NCBI GenBank assembly: GCA_017464225.1
Contig: JAFUDW010000155.1
Location: 1 to 33,622, forward strand
Length of the DNA: 33,622 nucleotides
Reading direction: 5' to 3'
Source: Clostridia bacterium
Lineage (GTDB): Bacteria; Bacillota_A; Clostridia; Christensenellales; Aristaeellaceae
Positions within the stretch are counted from its first letter, which is position 1, and each line of letters opens with the position of its first letter. A model generated the notes under the pieces. That model saw nothing but the letters and a program-made list of their open reading frames with translations. It did not search any database and had not been told where the DNA came from. Below, piece after piece: positions 16,261 through 24,255 of this stretch. The translations under genes were made by a program, and so were the position numbers.

Positions 16261-17118
16261 ATGAACTGGATGGAAACGATCAGCACTGCCATCGCCTACA
16301 TTGAAGCGCATATCACCGAGGATATCACGGTCAAGGAAGTGGGAGAATATGTGCACACTTCTCCCCTCTATTTCCAGAAGGGCTTCTCCATTCTGTGCGG
16401 CTATACCGTCAGCGAGTATATCCGCAACCGCAGGCTGACGCTGGCGGGTAAGGAGCTGCTCCAGCCCGGAACCAAGGTGATCGATACGGCGCTGAAATAC
16501 GGCTATGACTCGCCTGACAGCTTCACAAAGGCCTTTTTCAGGTTCCATGGCTGCACCCCGGCGGAGCTCAAAAGCGCAGGCGCGGCGCTGAAAAGCTTCG
16601 CCCCCCTTCACATTGAATTATCATTGAAAGGCGGTTTTATGATGGATTGCAGGATCGTTGAAAAAAAGGCGTTCGCCGTGATCGGAGCTTCCAAGATCAT
16701 TCCCTATGATGAAGGAACCACTCAATGCCCGGCTTTCTGGGATGAGCACTTTTCGAGCGGCCGCGGCAAATACGTATGCGGTATGTACGGCATCTGCTTT
16801 GATGAAAAGATGGAGGGCGATACCTTCAAATACATGATCGCGGATGATTATAACGCGGCCATGCCCGTGCCGGAGGGCTTTGAAGCCGTCACCATCCCGG
16901 CGCTGACCTGGGCCGTATTCCCCAGCAAGGGACCTCTTCCCCGGACGCTGCAGGAAACGACGCAGCGCGCGTTCAGCGAATGGCTGCCCGGCAACAGCGA
17001 ATATCAGGTCGCCGCGGGCTACAGCGTGGAGTTCTATACCGACGTATCCAAATATCCCAAGGGCGGACAGGATGAAAACTATTACTGCGAGCTTTGGATC
17101 CCGGTAAAGCGCGCATAA
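16261..17118 (+). CDS. AraC-family regulator with GyrI-like effector-binding domain
   Basis: A 285-residue transcription factor. The N-terminal 105 residues hold two AraC-type helix-turn-helix motifs, including the F-R-F-H-G-C-T-P-A-E-L pattern of the second. The remainder (about 120-285) is a GyrI/Rob-type small-molecule-binding domain, visible as a proline-rich W-A-V-F-P-S-K-G-P-L-P segment and a C-terminal E-L-W-I-P-V. This order matches Rob/SoxS-like multidrug or stress regulators such as the BltR/Rob architecture. The ATG follows AAAGGAGGG. Its targets are unknown; the esterase directly downstream is a candidate, although that gene also has its own promoter. Confidence 0.9.
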   Translation: MNWMETISTAIAYIEAHITEDITVKEVGEYVHTSPLYFQKGFSILCGYTVSEYIRNRRLTLAGKELLQPGTKVIDTALKYGYDSPDSFTKAFFRFHGCTPAELKSAGAALKSFAPLHIELSLKGGFMMDCRIVEKKAFAVIGASKIIPYDEGTTQCPAFWDEHFSSGRGKYVCGMYGICFDEKMEGDTFKYMIADDYNAAMPVPEGFEAVTIPALTWAVFPSKGPLPRTLQETTQRAFSEWLPGNSEYQVAAGYSVEFYTDVSKYPKGGQDENYYCELWIPVKRA

Positions 17119-17126
17119 ACGGCGTC

Positions 17127-17155
17127 TTGCCATTCTTCCCATTTTGTGCTATCCT
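17127..17155 (+). promoter_or_regulatory. Candidate promoter of the esterase gene
   Basis: TTGCCA (17127-17132), 17 bases, then TATCCT (17150-17155) preceded by TG one base upstream (extended -10). It lies between the AraC gene stop and the esterase start. Confidence 0.5.
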
Positions 17156-17186
17156 GTTTGACAGCAAAACCAAAGGAGCTTCATCC

Positions 17187-17954
17187 ATGCTGATCAAACA
17201 GGATTTCTATTTTCGCGCGCTGAACGCCAATCGCCCGCTGCATATCCGCGTGCCCGATGAAGGGAGCGGTCCCTATCCGGTGATGTACTTTTTTGACGGA
17301 CATAATCTGTTCCGCGACGAGGACGCCACCTACGGCAAAAGCTGGGGACTGGACAGCTTCATGGCTGGATGGGACAAGCCCATGATCATCGTGGGCGTGG
17401 AATGCAGCCATGAGGGTACAAACCGGCTCAACGAATATTTGCCCTACGCCACCGCTTACGGCTGGCTCCGCGGGCGTCCCGCCCTGGGCGAGGTCACTAT
17501 GCAAGGCATTGTAAACGAGCTCAAGCCCTATATTGACAGCGCATTTCCCACCATCCCTTTCCGGGAATGCACCGGCATTGCGGGCTCCAGCATGGGCGGG
17601 CTGATGGCCGCGTATGCCGTGGTGCATTATAACAGTTTGTTCTCCAAGGCTGCCTGCCTTTCCCCCGCGCTGGGTTCGGTTTCCGGCATGCTCTGGCACG
17701 AAATGAATGAGACCACGCTGAGCCCCGATACCCGCGCCTATTTTTCCTGGGGAACTCTGGAAACCGATAAGATCGAAAATCCCTGGGAGGAGGATAAAAA
17801 GAGCTGGATCTATAAAACCTGCCGCACCACAGCCAACAAGATCATGGCGCAGGGCGGCTCCGCAAAGCTATACTGCCAGATCGGCGGACATCACTGCGAG
17901 GCCGACTGGGAAAAACAGCTGCCCGTCTTTATGCCGTTCCTGTGGCAGGAATGA
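17187..17954 (+). CDS. Alpha/beta-hydrolase fold esterase (esterase D family-like)
   Basis: A 255-residue cytoplasmic hydrolase. The nucleophile elbow G-S-S-M-G places Ser135 as catalytic. An H-H pair (I-G-G-H-H) near residue 237 is the likely base, and an F-F-D-G-H-N segment near 35 is typical of the enterochelin esterase/esterase D group. No signal peptide is visible. The start is the ATG at 17187, seven bases after AAAGGAG; an in-frame extension back to 17094 would overlap the regulator gene and the promoter. The natural ester is not evident. A bidirectional terminator follows. Confidence 0.85.
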   Translation: MLIKQDFYFRALNANRPLHIRVPDEGSGPYPVMYFFDGHNLFRDEDATYGKSWGLDSFMAGWDKPMIIVGVECSHEGTNRLNEYLPYATAYGWLRGRPALGEVTMQGIVNELKPYIDSAFPTIPFRECTGIAGSSMGGLMAAYAVVHYNSLFSKAACLSPALGSVSGMLWHEMNETTLSPDTRAYFSWGTLETDKIENPWEEDKKSWIYKTCRTTANKIMAQGGSAKLYCQIGGHHCEADWEKQLPVFMPFLWQE

Positions 17955-17963
17955 ACGGCACGA

Positions 17964-17998
17964 AAAAAAGGAGCTGTCCAAAAAGACAACTCCTTTTT
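17964..17998. terminator. Bidirectional terminator between convergent genes
   Basis: AAAAAGGAG-C-TGTC pairs with GACA-A-CTCCTTTTT around a short A-rich loop, leaving one mismatch. A-runs on one side and T-runs on the other give a U-tail in both directions, ending the esterase gene (+) and the transketolase operon (-). Confidence 0.85.
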
Positions 17999-18010
17999 GC
18001 ATGCCCGCAT

Positions 18011-18412
18011 TTAGCGTCCCAGCAGCTTATGCACCTCGGCGATCTGCTCGGGAGTAAGATCCAGGTTGTCGCTGTTGGCCGAGCCCGTGCTGCTGTCCTC
18101 AATCAAGGCCAGCTTGGTATCATGCTCGGTGACGGTGTTATGCCACAGCGTGCGGGGAATATTGTATACCTTGAGCGGCTCCATATCCACCGCGCCCAGC
18201 TGCAGTCCGTTTTCGGTCTCATTGGCATACAGCAGCGTGCAGCGGCCCTTGAGCAGGATGAACAGCTCATCGGTCTCATTATGGCGTTCCAGGTTGTTGA
18301 TATTGGCGATATCGTTCATGGGCTTCCAGTTTTTGATGCCCACCATCCATTTTTCGTTCTCAAAGACGCGGGTCATACCCTCGCCTTCAAACTGACATTG
18401 CAGGATCTCCAT
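18011..18412 (-). CDS. Small cupin protein, last gene of the transketolase operon
   Basis: A 133-residue single-domain cupin. The metal-binding strands are visible as R-H-N-E-T-D-E-L-F near 43-51 and, further on, P-R-T-L-W-H-N-T. Their H, E and H residues are the likely ligands. The C-terminal 25 residues (L-T-P-E-Q-I) look helical. Cupins of this size can be sugar isomerases or epimerases, sugar-binding regulators or enzymes of unknown type; I cannot choose. The start is the ATG at 18412, after AAAGGAAG; it begins 19 bases after the stop of the transketolase C-subunit gene, so it is co-transcribed. Its position makes it a plausible missing sugar-converting step. Confidence 0.8.
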   Translation of the reverse strand: MEILQCQFEGEGMTRVFENEKWMVGIKNWKPMNDIANINNLERHNETDELFILLKGRCTLLYANETENGLQLGAVDMEPLKVYNIPRTLWHNTVTEHDTKLALIEDSSTGSANSDNLDLTPEQIAEVHKLLGR

Positions 18413-18431
18413 TGGGGAAACGCTTCCTTTC

Positions 18432-19373
18432 TCAGGCTTTGCGGGCGATGACACGCTCGCTGGCCTCCACGATTTCCTTATCGGTCAGGCCGTACGCCTC
18501 AAACAGCTTCTGGGGCTTGCCGCTCTGGCCAAAGCGATCCATGATACCCACGCGCTCAAAAGACACATTCATGCCATCGGCCAGCACCTCGGCCACGGCG
18601 GAACCCAGGCCGTTATAAATGGAATGCTCCTCGGCGGTGACCACAGCGCCGCAATCCTTAGCTGCGGCCTTGACGGCTTCCGCATCCAGAGGCTTGATGG
18701 TGTGCATATCGATCACCCGTGCGCTGACGCCCTTTTCGGCCAGCTTTTCGGCGGCGATCAGCGCCTGGGGTACCATGATGCCGCAGGCAATGATGGCCAC
18801 GTCCTTGCCGTCCCGCAGCACATTGGCCTTGCCGATTTCAAAGGGCGTGCTTTCGTCGGTGCAGATATCGGTGGGCAAGCGTCCGGTGCGGATGTATACC
18901 GGGCCCTGGAATTTGGCGGCCGCGAACACAGCCTTTTCCATTTCGGCAGCATCGGCGGGCACCAGCACAGTCATGTTGGGCAGGCCGCGCATGAGGCCGA
19001 TATCCTCCACGGCCTGATGGCTGCCGCCGTCCTCGCCGCAGCTGGGACCGGCGTGAGAGCAGCCGATTTTCACATTGGCCTTGCTGTAGCAGATGGCATT
19101 GCGGATCTGCTCAAAAGCGCGACCCGCGCCAAACACCGCAAAGGTGCTGGCAAATACGGTATAACCGCTCTGGGCCAGGGCCGCGGAGGAGGTCATCATA
19201 TTGCCCTCGGCAATACCGAAGTTGTAGAAACGATCGGGATACTGATCCGCGAAAAACGCGGTCATGGTAGCATGAGCCAGGTCTGCGTCGCAAACCAGCA
19301 CCTTTTCATCCACTGCGCCCAGCTTTGCCAGCGCTTCACCGTAAGCGATACGGGTAGATTTCTTCTCAGCCAT
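18432..19373 (-). CDS. Transketolase, C-terminal subunit (pyrimidine-binding and C domains)
   Basis: This half of a split transketolase is 313 residues long. The conserved catalytic glutamate that activates thiamine diphosphate lies in G-I-A-E-G-N. The pyrimidine-binding domain spans about 1-165 and the transketolase C-terminal domain about 180-310, starting near A-N-V-L-R-D-G-K-D. The start is the ATG at 19373 after TTGGAGG, two bases from the stop of the N-subunit gene. Two-subunit transketolases of this kind transfer two-carbon ketol units between sugar phosphates. In Firmicutes several specialised pairs exist, for instance in sulfoquinovose and apiose breakdown. Substrate here is unknown. 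Confidence 0.92.
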   Translation of the reverse strand: MAEKKSTRIAYGEALAKLGAVDEKVLVCDADLAHATMTAFFADQYPDRFYNFGIAEGNMMTSSAALAQSGYTVFASTFAVFGAGRAFEQIRNAICYSKANVKIGCSHAGPSCGEDGGSHQAVEDIGLMRGLPNMTVLVPADAAEMEKAVFAAAKFQGPVYIRTGRLPTDICTDESTPFEIGKANVLRDGKDVAIIACGIMVPQALIAAEKLAEKGVSARVIDMHTIKPLDAEAVKAAAKDCGAVVTAEEHSIYNGLGSAVAEVLADGMNVSFERVGIMDRFGQSGKPQKLFEAYGLTDKEIVEASERVIARKA

Positions 19374-19375
19374 GG

Positions 19376-20191
19376 TCACACCTCCAACTCGCGGCAAGCC
19401 GCTTCATACTGCTCCTGGTTGATGGGCTTACCATGCCAGCCAACCTGATTTTCCATGAAGGAAACGCCCTTGCCCTTGACGGTATTGCAGCAGATAAAAC
19501 GGGGCTTGCCCGCGGTGGGCCGCTTTAGCGCTTCGGTGATAGCGTTCACATCATGACCGTCCACCGAAATGACTTCCCAGCCGAACGCCTCATACTTTTT
19601 GCAGATATCGCCGATGGACAGCACCTGATCGTTGCTGCCGTCAATCTGAAGGCCGTTATGATCAAGCAGGATGGTCAGATTATCCAGCTTGTAATGGGCT
19701 GCCGCCATGGCGGACTCCCAAACCATGCCCTCCTGGCTTTCGCCGTCGCCGGTGATGCAGTAAACCTTAAATTCGCGGCCGCCTTCTTTTGCCTTGCGCT
19801 TACCTGCCAGCGCATAGCCCAGGGCCCAGCTGGTGCCCTGTCCCAGGGAACCGGTGCTGGCGTCCACACCGGGGCACTTGTTCATATCAGGATGGCCCTG
19901 CAGGAAACTGCCATACTGGCGCAGATTCCAAAGCTCATCCTTGGGGAAGAAGCCCTTGTCCGCCAGGAAAGCGTACAGTGTGGGGCAGGCGTGGCCCTTG
20001 CTCATCACCAGACGATCGCGATCCTCCCACTTGGGGTTCTTGGGATCGTACTGCATCACGTTTTCATAAAGCGCCTGCAGGATCTCCACGCAGGAGAGCG
20101 ATCCGCCGGGATGGCCGGACTGGGCCGAGTAGAGCATCTTCAGCACGTCAAGCCGGATCTTGCGCGCTTTCTGTTCCAGATTTTGATCCAT
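19376..20191 (-). CDS. Transketolase, N-terminal subunit (thiamine diphosphate-binding)
   Basis: A 271-residue partner of the C subunit. It carries S-G-H-P-G-G (residues 25-30) and K-G-H-A near 65-68. The thiamine diphosphate/magnesium motif G-D-G-E-S-Q-E-G is at 148-155, with D-H-N-G at 177-180. The ATG follows AGAGG. It is directly preceded by the sugar ABC importer genes and followed by the C subunit. This linkage to an importer, not to a pentose-phosphate gene set, argues for a dedicated catabolic role and not housekeeping use. Confidence 0.93.
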   Translation of the reverse strand: MDQNLEQKARKIRLDVLKMLYSAQSGHPGGSLSCVEILQALYENVMQYDPKNPKWEDRDRLVMSKGHACPTLYAFLADKGFFPKDELWNLRQYGSFLQGHPDMNKCPGVDASTGSLGQGTSWALGYALAGKRKAKEGGREFKVYCITGDGESQEGMVWESAMAAAHYKLDNLTILLDHNGLQIDGSNDQVLSIGDICKKYEAFGWEVISVDGHDVNAITEALKRPTAGKPRFICCNTVKGKGVSFMENQVGWHGKPINQEQYEAACRELEV

Positions 20192-20247
20192 TTTGATGCC
20201 TCTTTCCGTAATCTCTTACTGAAATATATTCAAAAACAGTCAGGTTA

Positions 20248-21096
20248 TCAGCCCTTGACCGCGCCTGCGGTCAAGCCGGCCACCAGCCGTTTCTGAGCAA
20301 AGAAGAACATAATGCACACGGGGATAACTGTAATGATGCCGCCCGCCGTGATCAGATCCCACTGCACGCCCAGCTGGCCCACCAGCATTTTGAGCGCAAC
20401 GGGAATGGTGCGGCTGTTTTCATTGGTAAACAGCACGGCGAAGGTATATTCGTTCCAGCTCTGCATGAAGATATACACTCCGGTTGCCAAAAGGCAGGGC
20501 AGCAGCACCGGAAGCACGATGCGGACAAACGCCTTTGCGCGGTCCGCGCCGTCGATCATGGCAGCCTCCTCCATGGAAAGCGGCAAATCGTTCAGATAGC
20601 CGTTGAGCAGCCATACGGAGAAGGGAATGGTAAAGGTGGTATAGCTGAGCACCAGCGAGGCGGGCTTATAGAGCAGGCCCAGCTTGCGCATGATGGTGAA
20701 CAGCGGGATCAGCAGCAGCACCGTGGGGAACATATTATTGGTCAGGAACAGCACCATCAGCGGCTTTCTGCCCGGGAAGCGGAAGCGGGAAAACGCGTAC
20801 GCCGCCAGGGTGGAAACCGTCAGCGATACCACGGTGGTAATGGCAGCCACGATCAGGCTGTTTTTCATGGGGTGCAGGAAATTGAACTGGTTGAACAGAT
20901 GCTTATAGGAGTCCAGCGTGGGATGCTGGGGCCAATAGATGACTTTTAGGCTGTGCAGCTCCTCCGCAGGCTTGATGCTGGTCACAAACGTCCAGTAAAA
21001 GGGAAACAGCAGGAAAATGAGGAACAGGATCAGCGGGACCCATAGCAGAAAGATCCTGGAAGCCCGCTTTTCACCAATGGCATGATTGTTTTTCAT
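20248..21096 (-). CDS. Sugar ABC transporter permease (MalG type)
   Basis: A 282-residue inner-membrane permease with six helices, the first at about 15-35. Its EAA loop reads M-E-E-A-A-M-I-D-G-A-D near 178. It ends in the MalG-type stretch F-A-Q-K-R-L-V-A-G-L-T-A-G-A-V-K-G. AGGAGGG precedes the ATG. It starts 3 bases after the stop of the MalF-type gene. With that gene and the binding protein it forms an importer; the ATPase is not encoded nearby. Confidence 0.93.
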   Translation of the reverse strand: MKNNHAIGEKRASRIFLLWVPLILFLIFLLFPFYWTFVTSIKPAEELHSLKVIYWPQHPTLDSYKHLFNQFNFLHPMKNSLIVAAITTVVSLTVSTLAAYAFSRFRFPGRKPLMVLFLTNNMFPTVLLLIPLFTIMRKLGLLYKPASLVLSYTTFTIPFSVWLLNGYLNDLPLSMEEAAMIDGADRAKAFVRIVLPVLLPCLLATGVYIFMQSWNEYTFAVLFTNENSRTIPVALKMLVGQLGVQWDLITAGGIITVIPVCIMFFFAQKRLVAGLTAGAVKG

Positions 21097-21099
21097 GGC

Positions 21100-21993
21100 T
21101 CAGCCCTCCTGATCCCGGAAGGTGTTGCGCAGGTACGGTATGGCCGCGATGAGCAGCACCAGCATCAGCATGATCGCCATGGCCGAGGCGTAACCCATAT
21201 CCAGCGCGCTGGCCTTTTTATATACATATACGCTCAGCGTTTGGGTGGCGTAGGCCGGGCCGCCCTCGGTCATATTGAAGATCACGTCCACGGAGTTTGC
21301 CACCCAGATAACGCGCAGCATGGTGGTGACAAAGATCGTGTTTTTCAGGCTGGGAATGGTCACGTAGAACAGCTTTTTCATTCCCGTGGCGCCGTCGATA
21401 TCGGCGGCCTCATAAAGATCGCCCGGTATGCCCTGCAAGCCTGCCAGGATCATCAGTGCAAAGAAGGGAATGCCTTGCCATACGATGGTAACGATCACCG
21501 AGGGCATGGCGCTGGCCGGCTTTGCCAGGAAGGCCACTTTATCGCTGATGATATGCAGTCTAAGCAATACGTCGTTGATCACGCCGTAGTTGCCGTCAAA
21601 CATCCAGCTCCACATCAAGGCGATCAGTACGCCAGGGGTGACCCAGGGGATGAGGCTCACGGCGCGAACCACGCCGCGGCCGCGGAAGTATTTGTTCAGC
21701 AGCAGCGCCAGCATGAAGCCGAACAGGAATTGACAACCTACGCCGAAGAATACCCAGATCAGCGTGCGGAACAGCGATTTCCAGAACAGGGTATCGTTAA
21801 AGAGCTTCACATAGTTGTCCAGTCCGATGAAGCCGATCTTCTTGGGACGGGTCAGATTATAGCTTTGAAAGCTCATGCTGAAGGCGTTGATGATGGGAAC
21901 GATAACTACGGACAGCATGATGATCAAAGCGGGCGCCAGCAGCAGATACGGCCAAATACTGACTCCTCTTCTCCGTTTGCGGCGGATCTCCAT
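21100..21993 (-). CDS. Sugar ABC transporter permease (MalF/UgpA type)
   Basis: A 297-residue permease with six helices. The EAA loop is visible as L-Y-E-A-A-D-I-D-G-A-T near residue 205. The start is the ATG at 21993, six bases after GAGGAGG. An in-frame extension to 22116 would run through the hairpin that separates this gene from the binding-protein gene, so it is rejected. The N-terminal R/K-rich segment (residues 3-11) is a normal cytoplasmic anchor. The gene is transcribed after the binding protein, as expected. Confidence 0.93.
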   Translation of the reverse strand: MEIRRKRRRGVSIWPYLLLAPALIIMLSVVIVPIINAFSMSFQSYNLTRPKKIGFIGLDNYVKLFNDTLFWKSLFRTLIWVFFGVGCQFLFGFMLALLLNKYFRGRGVVRAVSLIPWVTPGVLIALMWSWMFDGNYGVINDVLLRLHIISDKVAFLAKPASAMPSVIVTIVWQGIPFFALMILAGLQGIPGDLYEAADIDGATGMKKLFYVTIPSLKNTIFVTTMLRVIWVANSVDVIFNMTEGGPAYATQTLSVYVYKKASALDMGYASAMAIMLMLVLLIAAIPYLRNTFRDQEG

Positions 21994-22075
21994 GCGCATC
22001 CTCCTCTCGCATATCAATAACGTTTTTCCTGAAAAAAAGGAAGCTGTTTTTCTTCCTCCCTTTTTTCGGGAAAAC

Positions 22076-22112
22076 CCCGAAGGGGGCGCGGGAGAGTTTC
22101 CCCTCCCGCGCC
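22076..22112 (-). repeat. Intercistronic hairpin pair between binding-protein and permease genes
   Basis: GGCGCGGGAG (22085-22094) and CTCCCGCGCC (22103-22112) make a perfect 10-bp stem. Read on the minus strand it is followed by a second small hairpin, CCCCTTCGGGG, and TTTT (complement of 22072-22086). It lies 14 bases after the binding-protein stop. Such hairpins commonly act as partial terminators or 3'-end stabilisers, so that more binding protein than permease is made. Confidence 0.75.
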
Positions 22113-22126
22113 GCATTAGGGAATGA

Positions 22127-23356
22127 TCACTCAGCCCACAGGGTCTCCTGCAGGGTCTTCATGCACTCTTCGGCCGTGATCTGGCCCAGCAGCGCCTGCT
22201 GGATCACAGAAGGCCAGTTGCTGATCCACTCGGTGGTGGTGTCCAGCACAGGCAGAATACCGGCCACGGGAGAACCTTCAATGGAAACCTTCATGAAGGG
22301 ATTGGACTGGAACTGCTCCAGCTCCTGCACGCGGGCAGCCACGGGCACGTTGCCGGTCACGGTGCACCAGGTCTCCTGGCCCTTGCCGGTGGCCAGATAG
22401 GCCATCCACTCAAAGGCGGCTTCCTTGTTGGCGCAGCTGTTGAACATAACGGTTTCGGTATCGCCCATGGAAGTCCACTGACCTTCGCCCTTGGGGAAGA
22501 TGAAAGCGTCCACGTCATCGCCGAACAGCTCCATCATCTGAGCGGAGGAACCGATGTGGTGCACGGTCATGGCGGTCAGACCAGACTTGAAGTTATCAAT
22601 GACCTGCGCAAAGCCGTCATTGGGAGCGGTCTCGGGCGCATAGCCGTTGGTGTACAGATCGATGTAATCCTGCATGCCCTTGATGCCGCCCTCGGAATCC
22701 AGGTGCTCCCAGTCGCCGCCGCCCGCATAGAGGAAGCAGCCCCAGGGCTCCTGGCCGCCGTTGGAACCGCGCATACCAAAGCCGTACACATCGGTCTTGC
22801 CGTCGCCGTCGGTATCACGGGTCAGCTTGGCGCAGACATCCAGGAACTCCTCGTAGGTGGTGGGCACGGTGACGCCCGCCGCCTCGAACATGGAGGGACG
22901 ATAGTACACATAGAGAACCTGGGTATTCCAGGGCATCACATAGATGGCGTCCTCGCCGCCGGCGGTGCGCATGGTGTTGTACAGATTCTCATTGATCTGA
23001 TCCTTGTCTTCCCAGGCGTTGATGAACTCATCCAGGGGAGCCAGCAGATCGTTGCCCACAAAGGAGGGCGTAGCGGTGAGCTTGAAGGTAGCCACGTCGG
23101 GGCCGCCGCCGCCGATGGCCGCGGTCAGCAGGTTGCCGCTGTATCCGCCGCCGTCCCAGGGATACTGCTCGCCCACAACGGTGATGCCTTTGCCGTTGGT
23201 GGCGTTGAAATCAGCGATCATTTCCTGCATGGTCTGGGCATAGCTGTCGTTATCGGCCCAGAACCAGAACTTGATGGTGGTTTCCTCGGCCAGAGCCGCG
23301 GATACCATCGTCGCGCACATGGTCAGCGCGAGAAGCAGAGCAAACAGTTTCTTCAT
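22127..23356 (-). CDS. Sugar ABC transporter extracellular binding protein (family 1 type)
   Basis: A 409-residue secreted ligand-binding protein. A signal peptide runs to about residue 24 with cleavage near A-L-A/E-E. The cysteine at 14 does not sit in a lipobox. Mature sequence starts T-T-I-K-F-W-F-W-A, the usual opening of family 1 extracellular solute-binding proteins, and contains a calcium-loop-like D-T-D-G-D-G-K-T-D near 189. The start overlaps the stop of the regulator gene (ATGA) and follows AAGGAG. It is expected to bind the inducing sugar of the FadR-type regulator upstream. Confidence 0.92.
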   Translation of the reverse strand: MKKLFALLLALTMCATMVSAALAEETTIKFWFWADNDSYAQTMQEMIADFNATNGKGITVVGEQYPWDGGGYSGNLLTAAIGGGGPDVATFKLTATPSFVGNDLLAPLDEFINAWEDKDQINENLYNTMRTAGGEDAIYVMPWNTQVLYVYYRPSMFEAAGVTVPTTYEEFLDVCAKLTRDTDGDGKTDVYGFGMRGSNGGQEPWGCFLYAGGGDWEHLDSEGGIKGMQDYIDLYTNGYAPETAPNDGFAQVIDNFKSGLTAMTVHHIGSSAQMMELFGDDVDAFIFPKGEGQWTSMGDTETVMFNSCANKEAAFEWMAYLATGKGQETWCTVTGNVPVAARVQELEQFQSNPFMKVSIEGSPVAGILPVLDTTTEWISNWPSVIQQALLGQITAEECMKTLQETLWAE

Positions 23357-24045
23357 TGTTGTTTTTCTCCTTCCACATTTCGGTTGATGTCGGCCAATGC
23401 CTGAAGGATATGCCGTCTGGTGGCATCGGAAGCCGCGCCCGCGTCTCCGCGCTCAATAGCGTCCAGGATCTCGCGGTGATACGCCAGAGCCACGCCGCTG
23501 CTGCCGTGCACGTGCTGCGTGCGCAGATAGCCCTGCGAAATGGCCTCGAAGATCACCGGATAGATGCGCCTGAGCACGCTGTTGCGCACGCTTTCGGCCA
23601 TGGCAAGATGAAAGCTGTAATCAAAGCGCTCGTAATCCTCCCCTGCCTTTGAGGCGTCGTCCATGGCGCGAATGGATTTGCGCATGGCTTCAACGTCCTC
23701 CGGCGTACGGCGCTTTGCCGCTTCCCCCGCGATGCCGGGCTCCAGCAGGAGGCGCACCTCCATCAGCTCGCGCAGGACGCGGGACTGCTCCTCAAAGCTG
23801 AGCCCCAGCGGATCCTTCGCAACGCCGGTGCGGTCAGCCACGAAGCTGCCCTTGCCGTGTCGGATCTCCACGATGTTTTCAGCCTGCAGCTGCTTCATCG
23901 CCTCGCGGATGGTGGAACGCCCAACGGCAAAACGAGCCATCAGCTCGCTTTCCGTGGGCAGCTTATCCCCAGCCGACATCCGATCACGCACAATCTGGCT
24001 TCGTACTTCCTCCGCCACTGTTTGTGCCAAGCGCGGTTCCTTCAC
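23353..24045 (-). CDS. FadR-type GntR family regulator with FCD domain
   Basis: A 230-residue transcription factor that heads the transketolase operon. The winged helix-turn-helix spans about 5-70 (L-P-T-E-S-E-L, G-R-S-T-I-R-E-A-M, G-K-G-S-F-V). The all-helical FCD ligand domain runs from about 90 to 220, with the D-Y-S-F-H-L-A-M and H-R-E-I positions that usually bind a metal and a carboxylate or sugar ligand. The GTG at 24045 is chosen as the start: GGAG precedes it by seven bases, and any start up to 24156 would precede the transcription start of a perfect promoter. The stop overlaps the next start. It probably represses its own operon through the palindrome just upstream. Confidence 0.92.
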   Translation of the reverse strand: MKEPRLAQTVAEEVRSQIVRDRMSAGDKLPTESELMARFAVGRSTIREAMKQLQAENIVEIRHGKGSFVADRTGVAKDPLGLSFEEQSRVLRELMEVRLLLEPGIAGEAAKRRTPEDVEAMRKSIRAMDDASKAGEDYERFDYSFHLAMAESVRNSVLRRIYPVIFEAISQGYLRTQHVHGSSGVALAYHREILDAIERGDAGAASDATRRHILQALADINRNVEGEKQQ

Positions 24046-24085
24046 CTTTGTTCTCCGGCTCCTTCTATCTCCAGACAAGACATAT

Positions 24086-24105
24086 GACATCGGACGTCCG
24101 ACGTC
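24086..24105. promoter_or_regulatory. Operator palindrome of the FadR-type regulator
   Basis: A 20-bp near-perfect palindrome, GAC-A-TCGGAC followed by GTCCGA-C-GTC, matches itself at 18 of 20 positions. It lies directly after the -10 on the minus strand, at about +4 to +23, and 40 bases before the GTG start. That location suits repression by steric block. Confidence 0.8.
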
Positions 24106-24114
24106 TTTGTCCCT

Positions 24115-24143
24115 ATTATAGTTTCGATCCGGCGGATTGTCAA
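24115..24143 (-). promoter_or_regulatory. Consensus sigma-A promoter of the transketolase operon
   Basis: Read on the minus strand, TTGACA (24143-24138), 17 bases and TATAAT (24120-24115) match both hexamers and spacing perfectly. It drives regulator, importer, transketolase and cupin genes. Confidence 0.9.
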
Positions 24144-24194
24144 CCAGAATTTCCATATTTCTTCAAAGTTTATACTTTTGTTATATTTCAAATC

Positions 24195-24243
24195 AGCATA
24201 AAGGCTCCCTCCGGATCTCTCCGGAAGGAGCCGATGCTTTTTT
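24195..24243. terminator. Hairpin after the serine hydrolase gene
   Basis: GGCTCC-C-TCCGG (24203-24214) pairs with CCGGA-A-GGAGCC (24221-24232), with an outer AGCAT/ATGCT extension. The longer T run (24238-24243) lies on the plus strand. The minus strand, where the gene is, has only TTTAT after the core stem. It probably works for the minus strand through the core stem. Confidence 0.65.
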
Positions 24244-24255
24244 ATCCGTTTTTCT

